Shown piece by piece: positions 19,876 to 28,244 of a DNA stretch of 64,000 nucleotides (position 1 is its first letter; every line of letters begins with the position of its first letter). The translations under genes were made by a program, and so were the position numbers. The notes under the pieces are model-generated. The model made no database searches, was not told the DNA's origin, and saw only the letters and a program-made list of their open reading frames with translations. The stretch comes from Streptomyces sp. Ru73 (GTDB lineage: Bacteria > Actinomycetota > Actinomycetes > Streptomycetales > Streptomycetaceae). The DNA lies in assembly GCF_002920575.1 (NCBI RefSeq), contig NZ_PQSQ01000002.1, positions 62,001-126,000 on the forward strand, read 5' to 3'.

Positions 19876-20412
19876 TCAGCCGGGTGCGAGCGCCAGGATC
19901 ATGGCCGTGACCGCCGGGAGGAGCAACAGCACGGCCCAGCGCACGTACAGGTTCTTGACGTGGGCGATCCTGCTGGTGTCCGTCAGCGCACGGGACAGCC
20001 GTGCTTGCGGGTCGTCCCCGTCGCGCCGCAGTGCCACCGACAGCTCCGCCCTGCTCTCGGCCCTGACCACGTCCTCGTAGTACGCCAGTACCTGTGTGCT
20101 GCCGCGCAGCGTGGCTCCCCGGCGTGGCACGAGGGCCATCAGGATCAGCAGCAGCGCACCGGTCGCGCCGATGACCGCCGCCCACCACAGCGGGAGGGCC
20201 CACGAGGCGTCCGCCGGCCGGCGCATGAGCAGCAGCCCGAGCAGGGAGCCGCCGGTCGCGAGCAGGACGGACGCCTTGCCGTCGGCCCGCCCGATCTCGG
20301 TGTGGTTCTGGGCGATGAGTTCCCGCGTCAGCACCGGTACGCCCGCCCGGGCCGCCGACGGGAGCCGGGCCTCCGTCCCTGCCCTGGGCCCGACCGGCCC
20401 CGCGCACGTCAC
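19876..20412 (-). CDS. Pycsar-effector-like membrane protein (PycTM/DUF5706)
   Basis: 178 aa. N-terminal helix ELIAQNHTEIGRADGKASVL is characteristic of the PycTM family; then two membrane segments (about 55-70 and 78-97), a soluble helical stretch and a final hydrophobic helix (about 157-175). PycTM proteins are membrane effectors of cyclic-pyrimidine antiphage systems, but no cyclase gene is adjacent here, and Streptomyces carry many stand-alone members. GTG 20412 has GGGAG five bases upstream. Convergent with the carboxylase. Confidence 0.7.
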   Translation of the reverse strand: MTCAGPVGPRAGTEARLPSAARAGVPVLTRELIAQNHTEIGRADGKASVLLATGGSLLGLLLMRRPADASWALPLWWAAVIGATGALLLILMALVPRRGATLRGSTQVLAYYEDVVRAESRAELSVALRRDGDDPQARLSRALTDTSRIAHVKNLYVRWAVLLLLPAVTAMILALAPG

Positions 20413-20552
20413 CAGTGCTCCCGGGATGTGCCGTTCACTCCGGCGTGGTGGTCGCCATTCAGCCGCTGAAGGACTTCGGCGCCTTGCGGGCCCCTTGCCT
20501 GAGCATCACACTGCGCGCCGGGAACCGTCGTAACGTCCCTTGGTCCTGTAAC

Positions 20553-21815
20553 TCACGCCAGCTGTCTTCCGTCAGCATCCCTGGTCCTCCTGGTGCTCGC
20601 CCGGCCGGCCCGTCCGGAGGAGTTGTACGCCAGCGCCGGCCCGGGCACCAGGAGGCCCGTCACGCTCGCCGGTCCCTCACGCCGCCGCCCCTCCCCCCGT
20701 TCGCGCGTGCGGTGGATCGGGACGGTTGCTCCCGTGAGGGGGACGCCTGTGCCTCCGTGCCTGGTGGCGATGATTTCGGCGGCTATGGAGAGGGCGGTTT
20801 CCTCGGGGGTGCGGGCGCCGAGGTCGAGGCCGATGGGGGAACGGAGGCGGGCGAGCTGGGTTTCGGTGACGCCGGCTTCGCGGAGGCGGCGGTTGCGGTC
20901 CTCGTGGGTGCGGCGGGAGCCCATCGCGCCGATGAAGGCGGCGGGCATGCTCAGCGCCTCCGCCAGCAGGGGGACGTCGAACTTGGCGTCGTGGGTGAGG
21001 ACGCAGAGGACCGTGCGGTCGTCGGTGCCGGTGCGGCGGAGGTAGCGGTGCGGCCAGTCGACGACGATCTCGTCGGCTTCCGGGAAGCGGGCCCGGGTGG
21101 CGAAGACGGGGCGGGCGTCGCACACCGTCACGTGGTGGCCGAGGAACTTGCCCACGCGCACCAGTGCGGCGGCGAAGTCGATGGCGCCGAAGACGATCAT
21201 CCGGGCCGGGGGCACGCTGGACTCGGCGAAGAGCGTCAGGTCCGTCTCGCAGTGGGTTCCGTCCGCTGCGACGGGGAACGTGCCGGTGCGGCCGGTGGCC
21301 AGCATGGCCTGTGTCTCCGCAGCCGCCACCCGGTCCAGGTCGGGCCCCTCGCCGAGGCTGCCTTCGTACGAGCCGTCGGGGTGTACCAGCAGTGCGCGGC
21401 CGAGCAGGTGAGCCGGGCCCTCGGCGACGCGGACGACCGCCGCCGTACCGCCCGCCGCGGCGGCCGCGAGCGCCGCCGCGAGGACCGGCCGGTCCGGTGC
21501 GTCGGCGCGTACCGGCGTGACCAGTACCTCGACGACTCCACCGCAGGTCAGGCCGACGGCGAAGGCGTCCTCGTCGCTGTACCCGAAGCGTTCGCGCACC
21601 GTGGTGCCGTCCTGGAGGGCCTGGGTGCACAGGTCGTACACCGCGCCTTCCACGCAGCCTCCGGAGACGGAGCCGATGGCCGTGCCCTCGCTGTCGACGG
21701 CGAGGGCCGCGCCGGGGCTGCGCGGTGCGCTGCCGCCGACGGCCACGACGGTGGCGACGGCGAAGTCCCGGCCCTGCTCGGCCCATCGGTGCAGTTCCTC
21801 GGCGATGTCCAGCAT
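20553..21815 (-). CDS. xdhC: XdhC family molybdenum-cofactor maturation protein
   Basis: 420 aa XdhC/CoxI protein that binds and sulfurates the Mo cofactor for insertion into xanthine-dehydrogenase-type enzymes. N-terminal XdhC_CoxI domain (AVATVVAVGGSAPRSPGAA, GSVSGGCVEGAV) and C-terminal Rossmann domain (VFGAIDFAAAL, THDAKFDVPLL, FIGAMGSRRT). ATG 21815 has GAGGAG six bases upstream. The last 50 residues after VPIH are Arg/Gly-rich and unlike the family; family members usually stop near there. Last gene of the molybdoenzyme operon. Confidence 0.88.
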   Translation of the reverse strand: MLDIAEELHRWAEQGRDFAVATVVAVGGSAPRSPGAALAVDSEGTAIGSVSGGCVEGAVYDLCTQALQDGTTVRERFGYSDEDAFAVGLTCGGVVEVLVTPVRADAPDRPVLAAALAAAAAGGTAAVVRVAEGPAHLLGRALLVHPDGSYEGSLGEGPDLDRVAAAETQAMLATGRTGTFPVAADGTHCETDLTLFAESSVPPARMIVFGAIDFAAALVRVGKFLGHHVTVCDARPVFATRARFPEADEIVVDWPHRYLRRTGTDDRTVLCVLTHDAKFDVPLLAEALSMPAAFIGAMGSRRTHEDRNRRLREAGVTETQLARLRSPIGLDLGARTPEETALSIAAEIIATRHGGTGVPLTGATVPIHRTRERGEGRRREGPASVTGLLVPGPALAYNSSGRAGRASTRRTRDADGRQLA

Positions 21816-21954
21816 GGTGGTCTCCTCGTCGGTCTGCGGATCGGGGCGCGACGGAACGACGGTCAGCGGGTGGTGGGTGAGTTGGTGGGTGGTGGGGTGG
21901 GTGCGGGGCCAGGGGCCGGAAGCCCCCGGGCCCGCATCCACTCGGTGCCGGTAC

Positions 21955-24090
21955 TCAGCCTTGCACGGCGGCCTCGGCTGCCGGAGCCCCCGCGAGCAGG
22001 ACGCGGTCCGGGCGGATCGGCAGGTGGCGGTGGCGTACGCCGGTGGCGTGCCAGACCGCGTTGGCGATGGCGGCCGCGGCGCCCACGATGCCGATCTCGC
22101 CGACGCCCTTGATGCCGACCGGGTCGTCCGGGTCCTCGTCGCTCACCCAGTCCGCCTCGATCACCGGCACGTCGGCGTTGGCGGCGAAGTGGTAGCCCGC
22201 GAGGTCGGGGCCGACGTGCCCGCCCGAGGCGGCGTCACGTACCGCCTCCTCGTGCAGGGCCATCGAAAGGCCCCAGGTCATCCCGCCGATGAGCTGGCTG
22301 CGCGCGGTCAGCGGGTTGATGATGCGGCCCGCCGCGAAGATGCCGAGCATCCGCCGTACGCGTACCTCGCCGGTGCTGACGTCCACCGCCACCTCGGCGA
22401 ACTGGGCGCCGAAGGAGTGGCGTTCCTTCTTCGCCAGCGCGCCGATGGCCTCGGTGGTGTCCGAGCGCACCGTGATGCCTTCCGGCGGGATGGCACCGCC
22501 GAGGGCCAGCCGCTCCCGCAGTTCGCGTGCCGCGACCGTGACGGCCCAGCCCCAGGAGCGGGTGCCCATCGAGCCGCCGGCGATACCGGCCGGGCCGAAG
22601 TCGCTGTCCGCGATGCGTACGCGGACCCGCTCCGGCGCCACCTCCAGCGCGTCGGCGGAGATCGAGGTGATCGCGGTGCGCGCACCGGTGCCGATGTCCG
22701 CCGCGTTGATCCGTACGGTGAAGGTGCCGTCGGCCTCCGCCGTCACGGACGCCGTGGACGGCATCGCGTTGGACGGGAAGGCGGCCGCCGCCATGCCGGT
22801 GCCGAGCAGCCAGCGCCCTTCGCGGCGCACCCCGGGCCGGGGGTCGCGGTCCGCCCAGCCGAACCTGTCGGCGCCCTCCTGGAAGCAGGAGAGCAGGTTG
22901 CGGCTGCTGAACGGCAGGCCGGACAGCGGCCCGACGTCCGGTTCGTTGCGGACGCGGAGCGCGATGGGGTCGATGCCGGCCTTCTCGGCGAGCTCGTCGA
23001 GCGCGCACTCCATCGCGAAGGAGCCCGGCGCCTCGCCCGGCGCGCGCATGAAGGTCGGCGTCGGCACGTCGAGCCGTACGACGCGGTTGACGCTGTGGTG
23101 CGCGTCCGCCTCGTACATCACGCGTCCCACGTTGGCGCTCGGCTCGACGAAGTCGTGCACCGTCGAGGTGAGGTTGTGGGCCTCGTGCCCGAAGGCGCGC
23201 AGCCGCCCGTCGGCGTCGGCACCGAGCCGGACCCGCTGTGCGGTGGGGCTGCGGTAGCCGGTCAGCGAGAACATCTGTCGGCGGGTCAGCACGACGCGGA
23301 CCGGGCGGTGCAGGACGGTCGTCGCCATCACGGCGCACACCTGGTGGACGCGTACGCCCTTGGAGCCGAAACCGCCGCCGACGTGCTCGGACCGCACTCG
23401 CACCGAGGACGGGTCGAGCGAGAAGAGGTTCGCCAGCTCGCCCACCACCCAGGTGGTGCCCTGGTTCGAGTCGAAGACCTCCAGGCGGCCGCTGTCCCAC
23501 CGGGCCGTCGCCGCGTGCGGCTCCAGCATGGCGTGGTGCTCTTCGGGAGTGGTGTACTCCTCGTCCACGACGACGGCGGAAGCGGCGAGCTCGGCCTCGA
23601 TGTCGCCCTTCTCCGCGACGGAGCCGTCCGGTGTGTACGCATCGGGCCTGCCGGCCTCGAACGCCACGTCGTGCGGCTCCTCGTCGTACTCCACCACCAG
23701 GGCCTCGGCGGCCTCCCTGGCCTGCTCGGACGTCTCGGCGACGACCAGTGCTACCGGCCAGCCCACGTACGGCACCCGGTCGTCCTGGAAGACCGCGATG
23801 GTCGGGTCGGGCTTGCCGAGCAGGCCCACGTAGTCGGTGTCGACGCGGGGTGCGTTGCCGTGGTGCAGGACCTCCAGCACGCCGGGCATGGCCAGTACGG
23901 GGTCCACGTCGACGGAGCGGATGCGGCCGCGCGCGATGGTGGACAGCACCAGCCAGCCGTGCGCGAGTTCGGCGAAGGGGATCTCGCCCGCGTAGCGCGC
24001 CGCGCCGGTGACCTTGGCCAGGCCCTCCTCGCGGGTGCGCGCGGTGCCGACGGCCCCGGTCACCGCGGGCGTTCCGGTCGCAGTGGTCAT
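21955..24090 (-). CDS. xanthine dehydrogenase family, molybdopterin-binding large subunit
   Basis: 711 aa Mo subunit of a three-subunit oxidoreductase of the YagTSR/PaoABC type. VGGGFGSKG, FMRAPGEAPGSFAMECALDE and the C-terminal GVGEIG containing the catalytic Glu are present. ATG 24090 overlaps the FAD-subunit stop (ATGA). Substrate may be an aldehyde or N-heterocycle; PaoC-like architecture favours aldehydes. The enzyme is likely cytoplasmic; no Tat signal is seen on any subunit. Confidence 0.9.
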   Translation of the reverse strand: MTTATGTPAVTGAVGTARTREEGLAKVTGAARYAGEIPFAELAHGWLVLSTIARGRIRSVDVDPVLAMPGVLEVLHHGNAPRVDTDYVGLLGKPDPTIAVFQDDRVPYVGWPVALVVAETSEQAREAAEALVVEYDEEPHDVAFEAGRPDAYTPDGSVAEKGDIEAELAASAVVVDEEYTTPEEHHAMLEPHAATARWDSGRLEVFDSNQGTTWVVGELANLFSLDPSSVRVRSEHVGGGFGSKGVRVHQVCAVMATTVLHRPVRVVLTRRQMFSLTGYRSPTAQRVRLGADADGRLRAFGHEAHNLTSTVHDFVEPSANVGRVMYEADAHHSVNRVVRLDVPTPTFMRAPGEAPGSFAMECALDELAEKAGIDPIALRVRNEPDVGPLSGLPFSSRNLLSCFQEGADRFGWADRDPRPGVRREGRWLLGTGMAAAAFPSNAMPSTASVTAEADGTFTVRINAADIGTGARTAITSISADALEVAPERVRVRIADSDFGPAGIAGGSMGTRSWGWAVTVAARELRERLALGGAIPPEGITVRSDTTEAIGALAKKERHSFGAQFAEVAVDVSTGEVRVRRMLGIFAAGRIINPLTARSQLIGGMTWGLSMALHEEAVRDAASGGHVGPDLAGYHFAANADVPVIEADWVSDEDPDDPVGIKGVGEIGIVGAAAAIANAVWHATGVRHRHLPIRPDRVLLAGAPAAEAAVQG

Positions 24091-25079
24091 CGGGTGGCCT
24101 CCTCGGCGAGCTCGGTCAGTACGGACACGACGAGGTTGCGCATGAGCGTCACCTTGTACGCGTTGTCGGGCAGCGGCTCGGCGGCGGCCAGCTCGGCGTC
24201 CGCCGCGGCGGCGAAGGCCTCGGCGGTCGCGGGGCCGCCGCACAGCGCGGCCTCGGCCTCGCGCGCCCGCCAGGGCCGGGACGCGACAGCGCCGAACGCC
24301 AGCCGCACGTCGTGCACGTGGCCGTCCCGCACGTCGAGCGCGGCGGCCACCGAGCCGATCGCGAAGGCGTACGAGGCACGCTCGCGCACCTTGCGGTACC
24401 GCGAGACGGCGGCGACCGGGGCCGGCGGGAGCGTGACGGCGGTGATCAGCGCGCCGGCCGGCAGCGCGGTCTCCAGGTGCGGGGTTTCCCCCACCGGGAG
24501 GTAGAAGTCCGCGAGCGCCAACTCACCGGGTCCTTCGGTCGTTTCGTAGGAGACGACCGCGTCGAACGCGCTGAGCGCCACGCCCATGTCCGAGGGGTGG
24601 GTGGCCACGCAGTGTGCGCTGGCGCCGAGGATCGCGTGGTTGCGGTGCTCGCCCTGGATGGCGGAGCAGCCGCTGCCGGGGGTGCGCTTGTTGCACGGCT
24701 TGGCCAGGTCGGTGAAGTAGCCGCAGCGGGTGCGCTGGAGGAGGTTCCCGCCGACCGTGGCCATGTTGCGCAGCTGACCGGACGCACCGGCGAGCACGGC
24801 CTGTGCCAGCGCGGGGTAGCGGCGCCGCACCTCGGGGTGCGCGGCGAGGTCGCTGTTGGTGACGGTGGCGCCGATGCGCAGCCCGCCGTCGTCCGTCAAC
24901 TCAATGGTGTTCAGCGGCAGTTCACGTACGTCGATCAGGCCGGCGGGGCGCTCCACACCGGTCTTCATCAGGTCGACTAGGTTGGTGCCGCCGCCGAGGT
25001 ACCGTGCGTCGGGCTCCGCGTCGAGCAGCGCGACCGCGCCGGAGACGTCGACGGCCCGCTGGTATCCGAATTCCCTCAT
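24087..25079 (-). CDS. xanthine dehydrogenase family, FAD-binding medium subunit
   Basis: 330 aa. FAD-binding YLGGGTNLVDLMK and ATVGGNLLQRTRC are present. A cysteine-rich insert (RCGYF, KPCNK, SGCSA, then AHC) matches the extra [4Fe-4S]-binding segment known in PaoB/YagS, absent from bovine-type enzymes. ATG 25079 overlaps the small-subunit stop (ATGA) and its own stop overlaps the large-subunit ATG. Passes electrons from the FeS clusters to its FAD and acceptor. Confidence 0.9.
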   Translation of the reverse strand: MREFGYQRAVDVSGAVALLDAEPDARYLGGGTNLVDLMKTGVERPAGLIDVRELPLNTIELTDDGGLRIGATVTNSDLAAHPEVRRRYPALAQAVLAGASGQLRNMATVGGNLLQRTRCGYFTDLAKPCNKRTPGSGCSAIQGEHRNHAILGASAHCVATHPSDMGVALSAFDAVVSYETTEGPGELALADFYLPVGETPHLETALPAGALITAVTLPPAPVAAVSRYRKVRERASYAFAIGSVAAALDVRDGHVHDVRLAFGAVASRPWRAREAEAALCGGPATAEAFAAAADAELAAAEPLPDNAYKVTLMRNLVVSVLTELAEEATR

Positions 25080-25648
25080 ACCGCGGCACCCGCCTCGGAC
25101 TTGGCGCCGCCGTCGGCGGCCTCGGCCTCGGCCGCCCGCGCGACCGCCTGGACGATGGACACGTACGCGCCGCAGCGGCACAGGTTCCCGCTCATCCGCT
25201 CCCTGATCTCCTCCGCCGTGAGGGGCGGCGGCCCGGCCTCGGGCCGTACGTCGTCGGTGGCCGCGCTCGGCCAGCCGGCCGCGTGCTCCTGGATCACACC
25301 GAGGGCCGAACAGATCTGCCCCGGCGTGCAGTAGCCGCACTGGTAACCGTCGAGGTCGAGGAACGCCTGCTGCACAGGGTGCAGTTCGTCGCCGTCGGCC
25401 ACGCCCTCGATGGTGGTGATCTCGCGCCCCTCGGCGGCCACCGCGAGCTGCAGGCAGGAGACGGCCCTGCGGCCGTCGATCAGGACCGTGCAGGCACCGC
25501 ACTGGCCCTGGTCACAGCCCTTCTTCGTACCTGTCAGGTCGAGCCGCTCGCGCAGGGCGTCGAGCAGGGTGGTGCGGTGATCGACGGGCAGCGTGTACTT
25601 CTCTCCGTTGATGTGCAAGGTGATGGCGCTGGACGTCGATGGGGGCAT
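25076..25648 (-). CDS. xanthine dehydrogenase family, [2Fe-2S] small subunit
   Basis: 190 aa with two 2Fe-2S sites: plant-type GCDQGQCGACTV then C, and CGYCTPGQ ... LCRCGAY. ATG 25648 has AGAAGG upstream; longer in-frame extension is Arg/His/Ser-rich and made from the repeats at 25707-25802, so it was not used. First gene of the four-gene molybdoenzyme unit. Confidence 0.9.
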   Translation of the reverse strand: MPPSTSSAITLHINGEKYTLPVDHRTTLLDALRERLDLTGTKKGCDQGQCGACTVLIDGRRAVSCLQLAVAAEGREITTIEGVADGDELHPVQQAFLDLDGYQCGYCTPGQICSALGVIQEHAAGWPSAATDDVRPEAGPPPLTAEEIRERMSGNLCRCGAYVSIVQAVARAAEAEAADGGAKSEAGAAV

Positions 25649-25706
25649 GGGCAGCCTTCTTTCGCCTGTGGGTCGTGAGGGCCGGACACGGAGTGCGCGG
25701 CGGGTG

Positions 25707-25802
25707 TCGAGGTGTCGTGACGTCGAGGTGCCTGATGATCGGGGTGCCTGAATTGCCAAATCTCTGATTGTCGAGATGTCGCGAGGTCGAGGTATCGAGG
25801 TG
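25707..25802. repeat. degenerate TCGAGGTG repeat array
   Basis: The octamer TCGAGGTG or a one-base variant occurs at 25707, 25723, 25739, 25771, 25787 and 25795; the first three and the 25771/25787 pair are spaced by 16 bases. It fills the region 60-155 bases upstream of the small-subunit start, which has lower GC than its surroundings. Confidence 0.6.
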
Positions 25803-25992
25803 ACGATGGTGTGAGGCTGGGTCGAGCTGGGGCGATGGTCGGGCGGTCCCTCGAACGGTCCGGGAAGGGGCTGGCACGGTGCGGAGCTGCGCCCGGTGCG
25901 GAACCGGCGGCCCACGCGAGGGGCGAGGAACGGGTCACGGCGAACCACCGGCCGTCCCCCTCCGACCGCGTCTGCCGCTATGGTGAGCCCAA

Positions 25993-26038
25993 GCGGACAG
26001 CTGTCCGTTAGCGTTGAACCTAGCGGACAGTTGTCCGC
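25993..26038. promoter_or_regulatory. paired palindromic operators of the divergent TetR
   Basis: Site 1: CGGACAGCTGTCCG at 25994-26007, perfect. Site 2: GCGGACA GT TGTCCGC at 26023-26038, perfect with 2-base centre. Centres are 30 bases apart. They lie in the molybdoenzyme/tetR divergent region, 60-100 bases before the tetR start. Confidence 0.7.
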
Positions 26039-26098
26039 TTAGCAAGGCCGTTCCGGGGTAATTCCCTACGACCGACGGCTGCTCGGGAAGGAGGGCGA

Positions 26099-26869
26099 GT
26101 GCACCGGAGGAGGGACGCGCGGGACGACGCGCAGACCTGCGCGGACGCGGCGGAACGGCGGGAAGCGGACACGGCGGGACGGCCGGACACGGAAGCCGGG
26201 ACGCGCGGGACCGAGACGCACGGGAGCGAGACGCACGGGAGCGAGACGCACGGGGGCGAGCCCCATGGGTCCGCGAGGCCGGAGGCGGGTACGGAGGCGC
26301 GGAAGGACGCACCCCTGCGTTCGGACGCGCAGCGCAACCGCGAGCGCATCCTGGAGGTGGCGCTCGCCGAGCTGACGCACTCGGCGGACGCCCCGCTCAG
26401 CGCGATCGCGAAGAAGGCGGGCGTCGGCCAGGGCACTTTCTACCGCAACTTCCCCAACCGCGAGGCCCTCGTCCTGGAGGTCTACCGCTACGAGGTGCAG
26501 CAGGTCGCCGACACCGCGGCCCAGCTGCTGGCGACCCGCGCGCCCGACCGGGCCCTGCGCGAGTGGATGGACCGCCTCGCCCAGTACGCGATGGCCAAGG
26601 CCGGGCTCGCCGACGCGATGCGCAGGGCCACCTGTTCCCGCGGCAGCCTCGCCGGTCTGGGCCACGCGCCGCTGACCTCGGCCATCACCCTCCTCCTGAC
26701 GGCTAACGAGGAGGCGGGCACGATCCGCCCGGGGGTCACCCCGGACGACTTCCTCCTCGCCATCGCCGGCCTCTGGCAGATCGACCCGCACGGCGACTGG
26801 CAGACCCGCGCCGCCCGGCTGCTGGACCTCGTCATGGACGGCCTGCGGGCGGGCGCCCGGCGCGGCTGA
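26099..26869 (+). CDS. TetR family regulator with long N-terminal extension
   Basis: 256 aa. HTH at about 75-122 (RNRERILEVALAELTHSADA, VGQGTFYRNFPNREAL); effector domain with TetR_C of the SCO1712-like group. Residues 1-70 are a hydrophilic extension rich in Glu, Thr, Gly and His, including three copies of ETHGS. GTG 26099 is preceded by GGAGG; an internal start nearer the HTH cannot be excluded. Probably represses itself and the divergent molybdoenzyme operon through the paired palindromes upstream. Confidence 0.85.
   Translation: MHRRRDARDDAQTCADAAERREADTAGRPDTEAGTRGTETHGSETHGSETHGGEPHGSARPEAGTEARKDAPLRSDAQRNRERILEVALAELTHSADAPLSAIAKKAGVGQGTFYRNFPNREALVLEVYRYEVQQVADTAAQLLATRAPDRALREWMDRLAQYAMAKAGLADAMRRATCSRGSLAGLGHAPLTSAITLLLTANEEAGTIRPGVTPDDFLLAIAGLWQIDPHGDWQTRAARLLDLVMDGLRAGARRG
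26213..26257 (+). repeat. three 15-base tandem repeats inside tetR
   Basis: Unit GAGACGCACGGGAGC at 26213, 26228 and (one change) 26243. In frame it encodes repeats of Glu-Thr-His-Gly-Ser, so copy number can vary without frameshift. Confidence 0.8.
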
Positions 26870-26939
26870 GCAGCCGTACGGAACCCCTACGACCTGCGGC
26901 GCGGCTGAGCGACCGTACGGAACCCGCTACGACCTGCGG
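26861..26939. repeat. tandem duplication of a 39/40-base segment at the tetR/lysR-like 3' ends
   Basis: 26861-26899 and 26900-26939 are near-identical (one-base insertion and a two-base swap). The unit carries the tetR stop codon and the last codons plus stop of the convergent gene, and contains CCGTACGG. Confidence 0.75.
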
Positions 26940-27784
26940 CGCGGCTTGCCCCGCTTGGCGGCTCCGGTCCTGGCCTGGCCGCCCCGCGCACCGCGGGCGG
27001 GCTTCGGCTTGCCGGTGCTCCTGCCGGCCGTCCTACCGCCCGCCGGCTGCTTCCGCGCGCCGTCCTTGCCGGGCCGCTTGCCCTCCTTGGACCCCTTGCC
27101 GTCCTTGGCCTCCGCCTCGGCGGTGGCGCGGCGGCCCCGGGTGCTGTTGACGGTCCGCCCGCGGACGATGCCGATGAAGTCGTCCACCAGGTCCGTGGTC
27201 GCCTCCTCGGGCCACGACAGCGCGACGCTGGACTCGGGCACGTCCGTGACCGGCCGGTACGTGAGGTCCTTGCGGTGGTACAGCCGGGCGAGCGACTGCG
27301 GCACGATGAGCAGCCCGATCCCCGCCGCGACCAGTTCGATCGCGTCTTCGGTCGTGGCCGGCCGCTCGAAGGCCGGCTGCCCCGGCGGGCGCTCCCAGCC
27401 GAGGGTGTCGTCGAGCGGGTGCAGCACGATCTCGTCGGCCAGCTCCTCGGCGGAGACCTGGTCGACGGCGGCCACGATGTGGTCCTTGGGCACGACCACC
27501 ACGGTCGTCTCCGTGTACAGGGGGATCGCGCTGAAGACCGTACGGTCCACCGGGAGCCGCACCAGCCCCGCGTCGGCGCCGCCGTCCCGCAGCACGTCGG
27601 CGGCCTCCGCCGCGGTCACCTGGCGCAGCTCCAGCGGTACGTCCGGCAGGCGGTCCTGCCAGATCCGCACCCACTTGCCGGGGGTCACGCCCGGCACGTA
27701 CGCGAGCCGGAAACACGGGGACGCCGGGGGCGCCGCCGGTGCGGAGGAGGTGGGTACCGAGGGGGGAACTGCCGAGCCTGTCAC
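26927..27784 (-). CDS. LysR-type substrate-binding domain protein without HTH
   Basis: 285 aa: LysR effector domain (about 20-215; FRLAYVPGVTPGKWVRIW, VVVPKDHIVAA, AAGIGLLIVPQSLARLYH) but no N-terminal DNA-binding helix-turn-helix. The last 70 residues are Lys/Arg/Gly/Pro-rich and could bind nucleic acid non-specifically. It is divergent from the DUF5997 gene with 58 bases between starts, a pairing common in Streptomyces. Might act as a ligand-sensing partner; function unknown. Confidence 0.8.
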   Translation of the reverse strand: MTGSAVPPSVPTSSAPAAPPASPCFRLAYVPGVTPGKWVRIWQDRLPDVPLELRQVTAAEAADVLRDGGADAGLVRLPVDRTVFSAIPLYTETTVVVVPKDHIVAAVDQVSAEELADEIVLHPLDDTLGWERPPGQPAFERPATTEDAIELVAAGIGLLIVPQSLARLYHRKDLTYRPVTDVPESSVALSWPEEATTDLVDDFIGIVRGRTVNSTRGRRATAEAEAKDGKGSKEGKRPGKDGARKQPAGGRTAGRSTGKPKPARGARGGQARTGAAKRGKPRRRS

Positions 27785-27842
27785 TACGCCAGGCTACCGG
27801 GCGTGGTCAGCAGCAGTGCACATGCTCGATACCCTTGTCACC

Positions 27843-28244
27843 ATGACGTCGCACCACCAGAGCACCCAGACCATGAAGCCCGCCACCGCGGCGAAGAAGC
27901 TGGGTGTGTACCTCGAGGCCACCCCCGCCGATTTCCGGGAGGGTGTCGTCTCGCGCACCGAGCTGAACGCACTGCAGGCCGACCCGCCGGAGTGGCTGCG
28001 CGACCTGCGGCGCAACGGCCCGCACCCCCGCCCGGTGGTCGCGTCGAAGCTGGGCGTCTCCATCTCCGGACTGGCGCGCGCCGGCATCACCGAGGCCCTC
28101 ACCACGGAGCAGATCGACGCGCTGAAGGCCGAGAACCCGGAGTGGCTGCAGAAGGAGCGCGCCACCCAGGCCGAGGTCCGCAAGGAAGCCGTCCGCCTCA
28201 AGGAGAAGAAGGCCCAGCAGGCCCAGAAGGACGCGCAGGACTGA
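27843..28244 (+). CDS. DUF5997 family protein
   Basis: 133 aa. Central MKPATAAKKLGVYLEATPADF, LQADPPEWLRDLRRNGPHPR and KLGVSISGLARAGITEAL are family hallmarks, with a charged helical tail (about 105-133, EVRKEAVRLKEKKAQQ). The repeated x-PEWL segments suggest a two-lobed HTH-like fold. ATG 27843 is used; an in-frame ATG at residue 11 is possible. Divergent partner of the LysR-domain protein. Function unknown. Confidence 0.85.
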   Translation: MTSHHQSTQTMKPATAAKKLGVYLEATPADFREGVVSRTELNALQADPPEWLRDLRRNGPHPRPVVASKLGVSISGLARAGITEALTTEQIDALKAENPEWLQKERATQAEVRKEAVRLKEKKAQQAQKDAQD

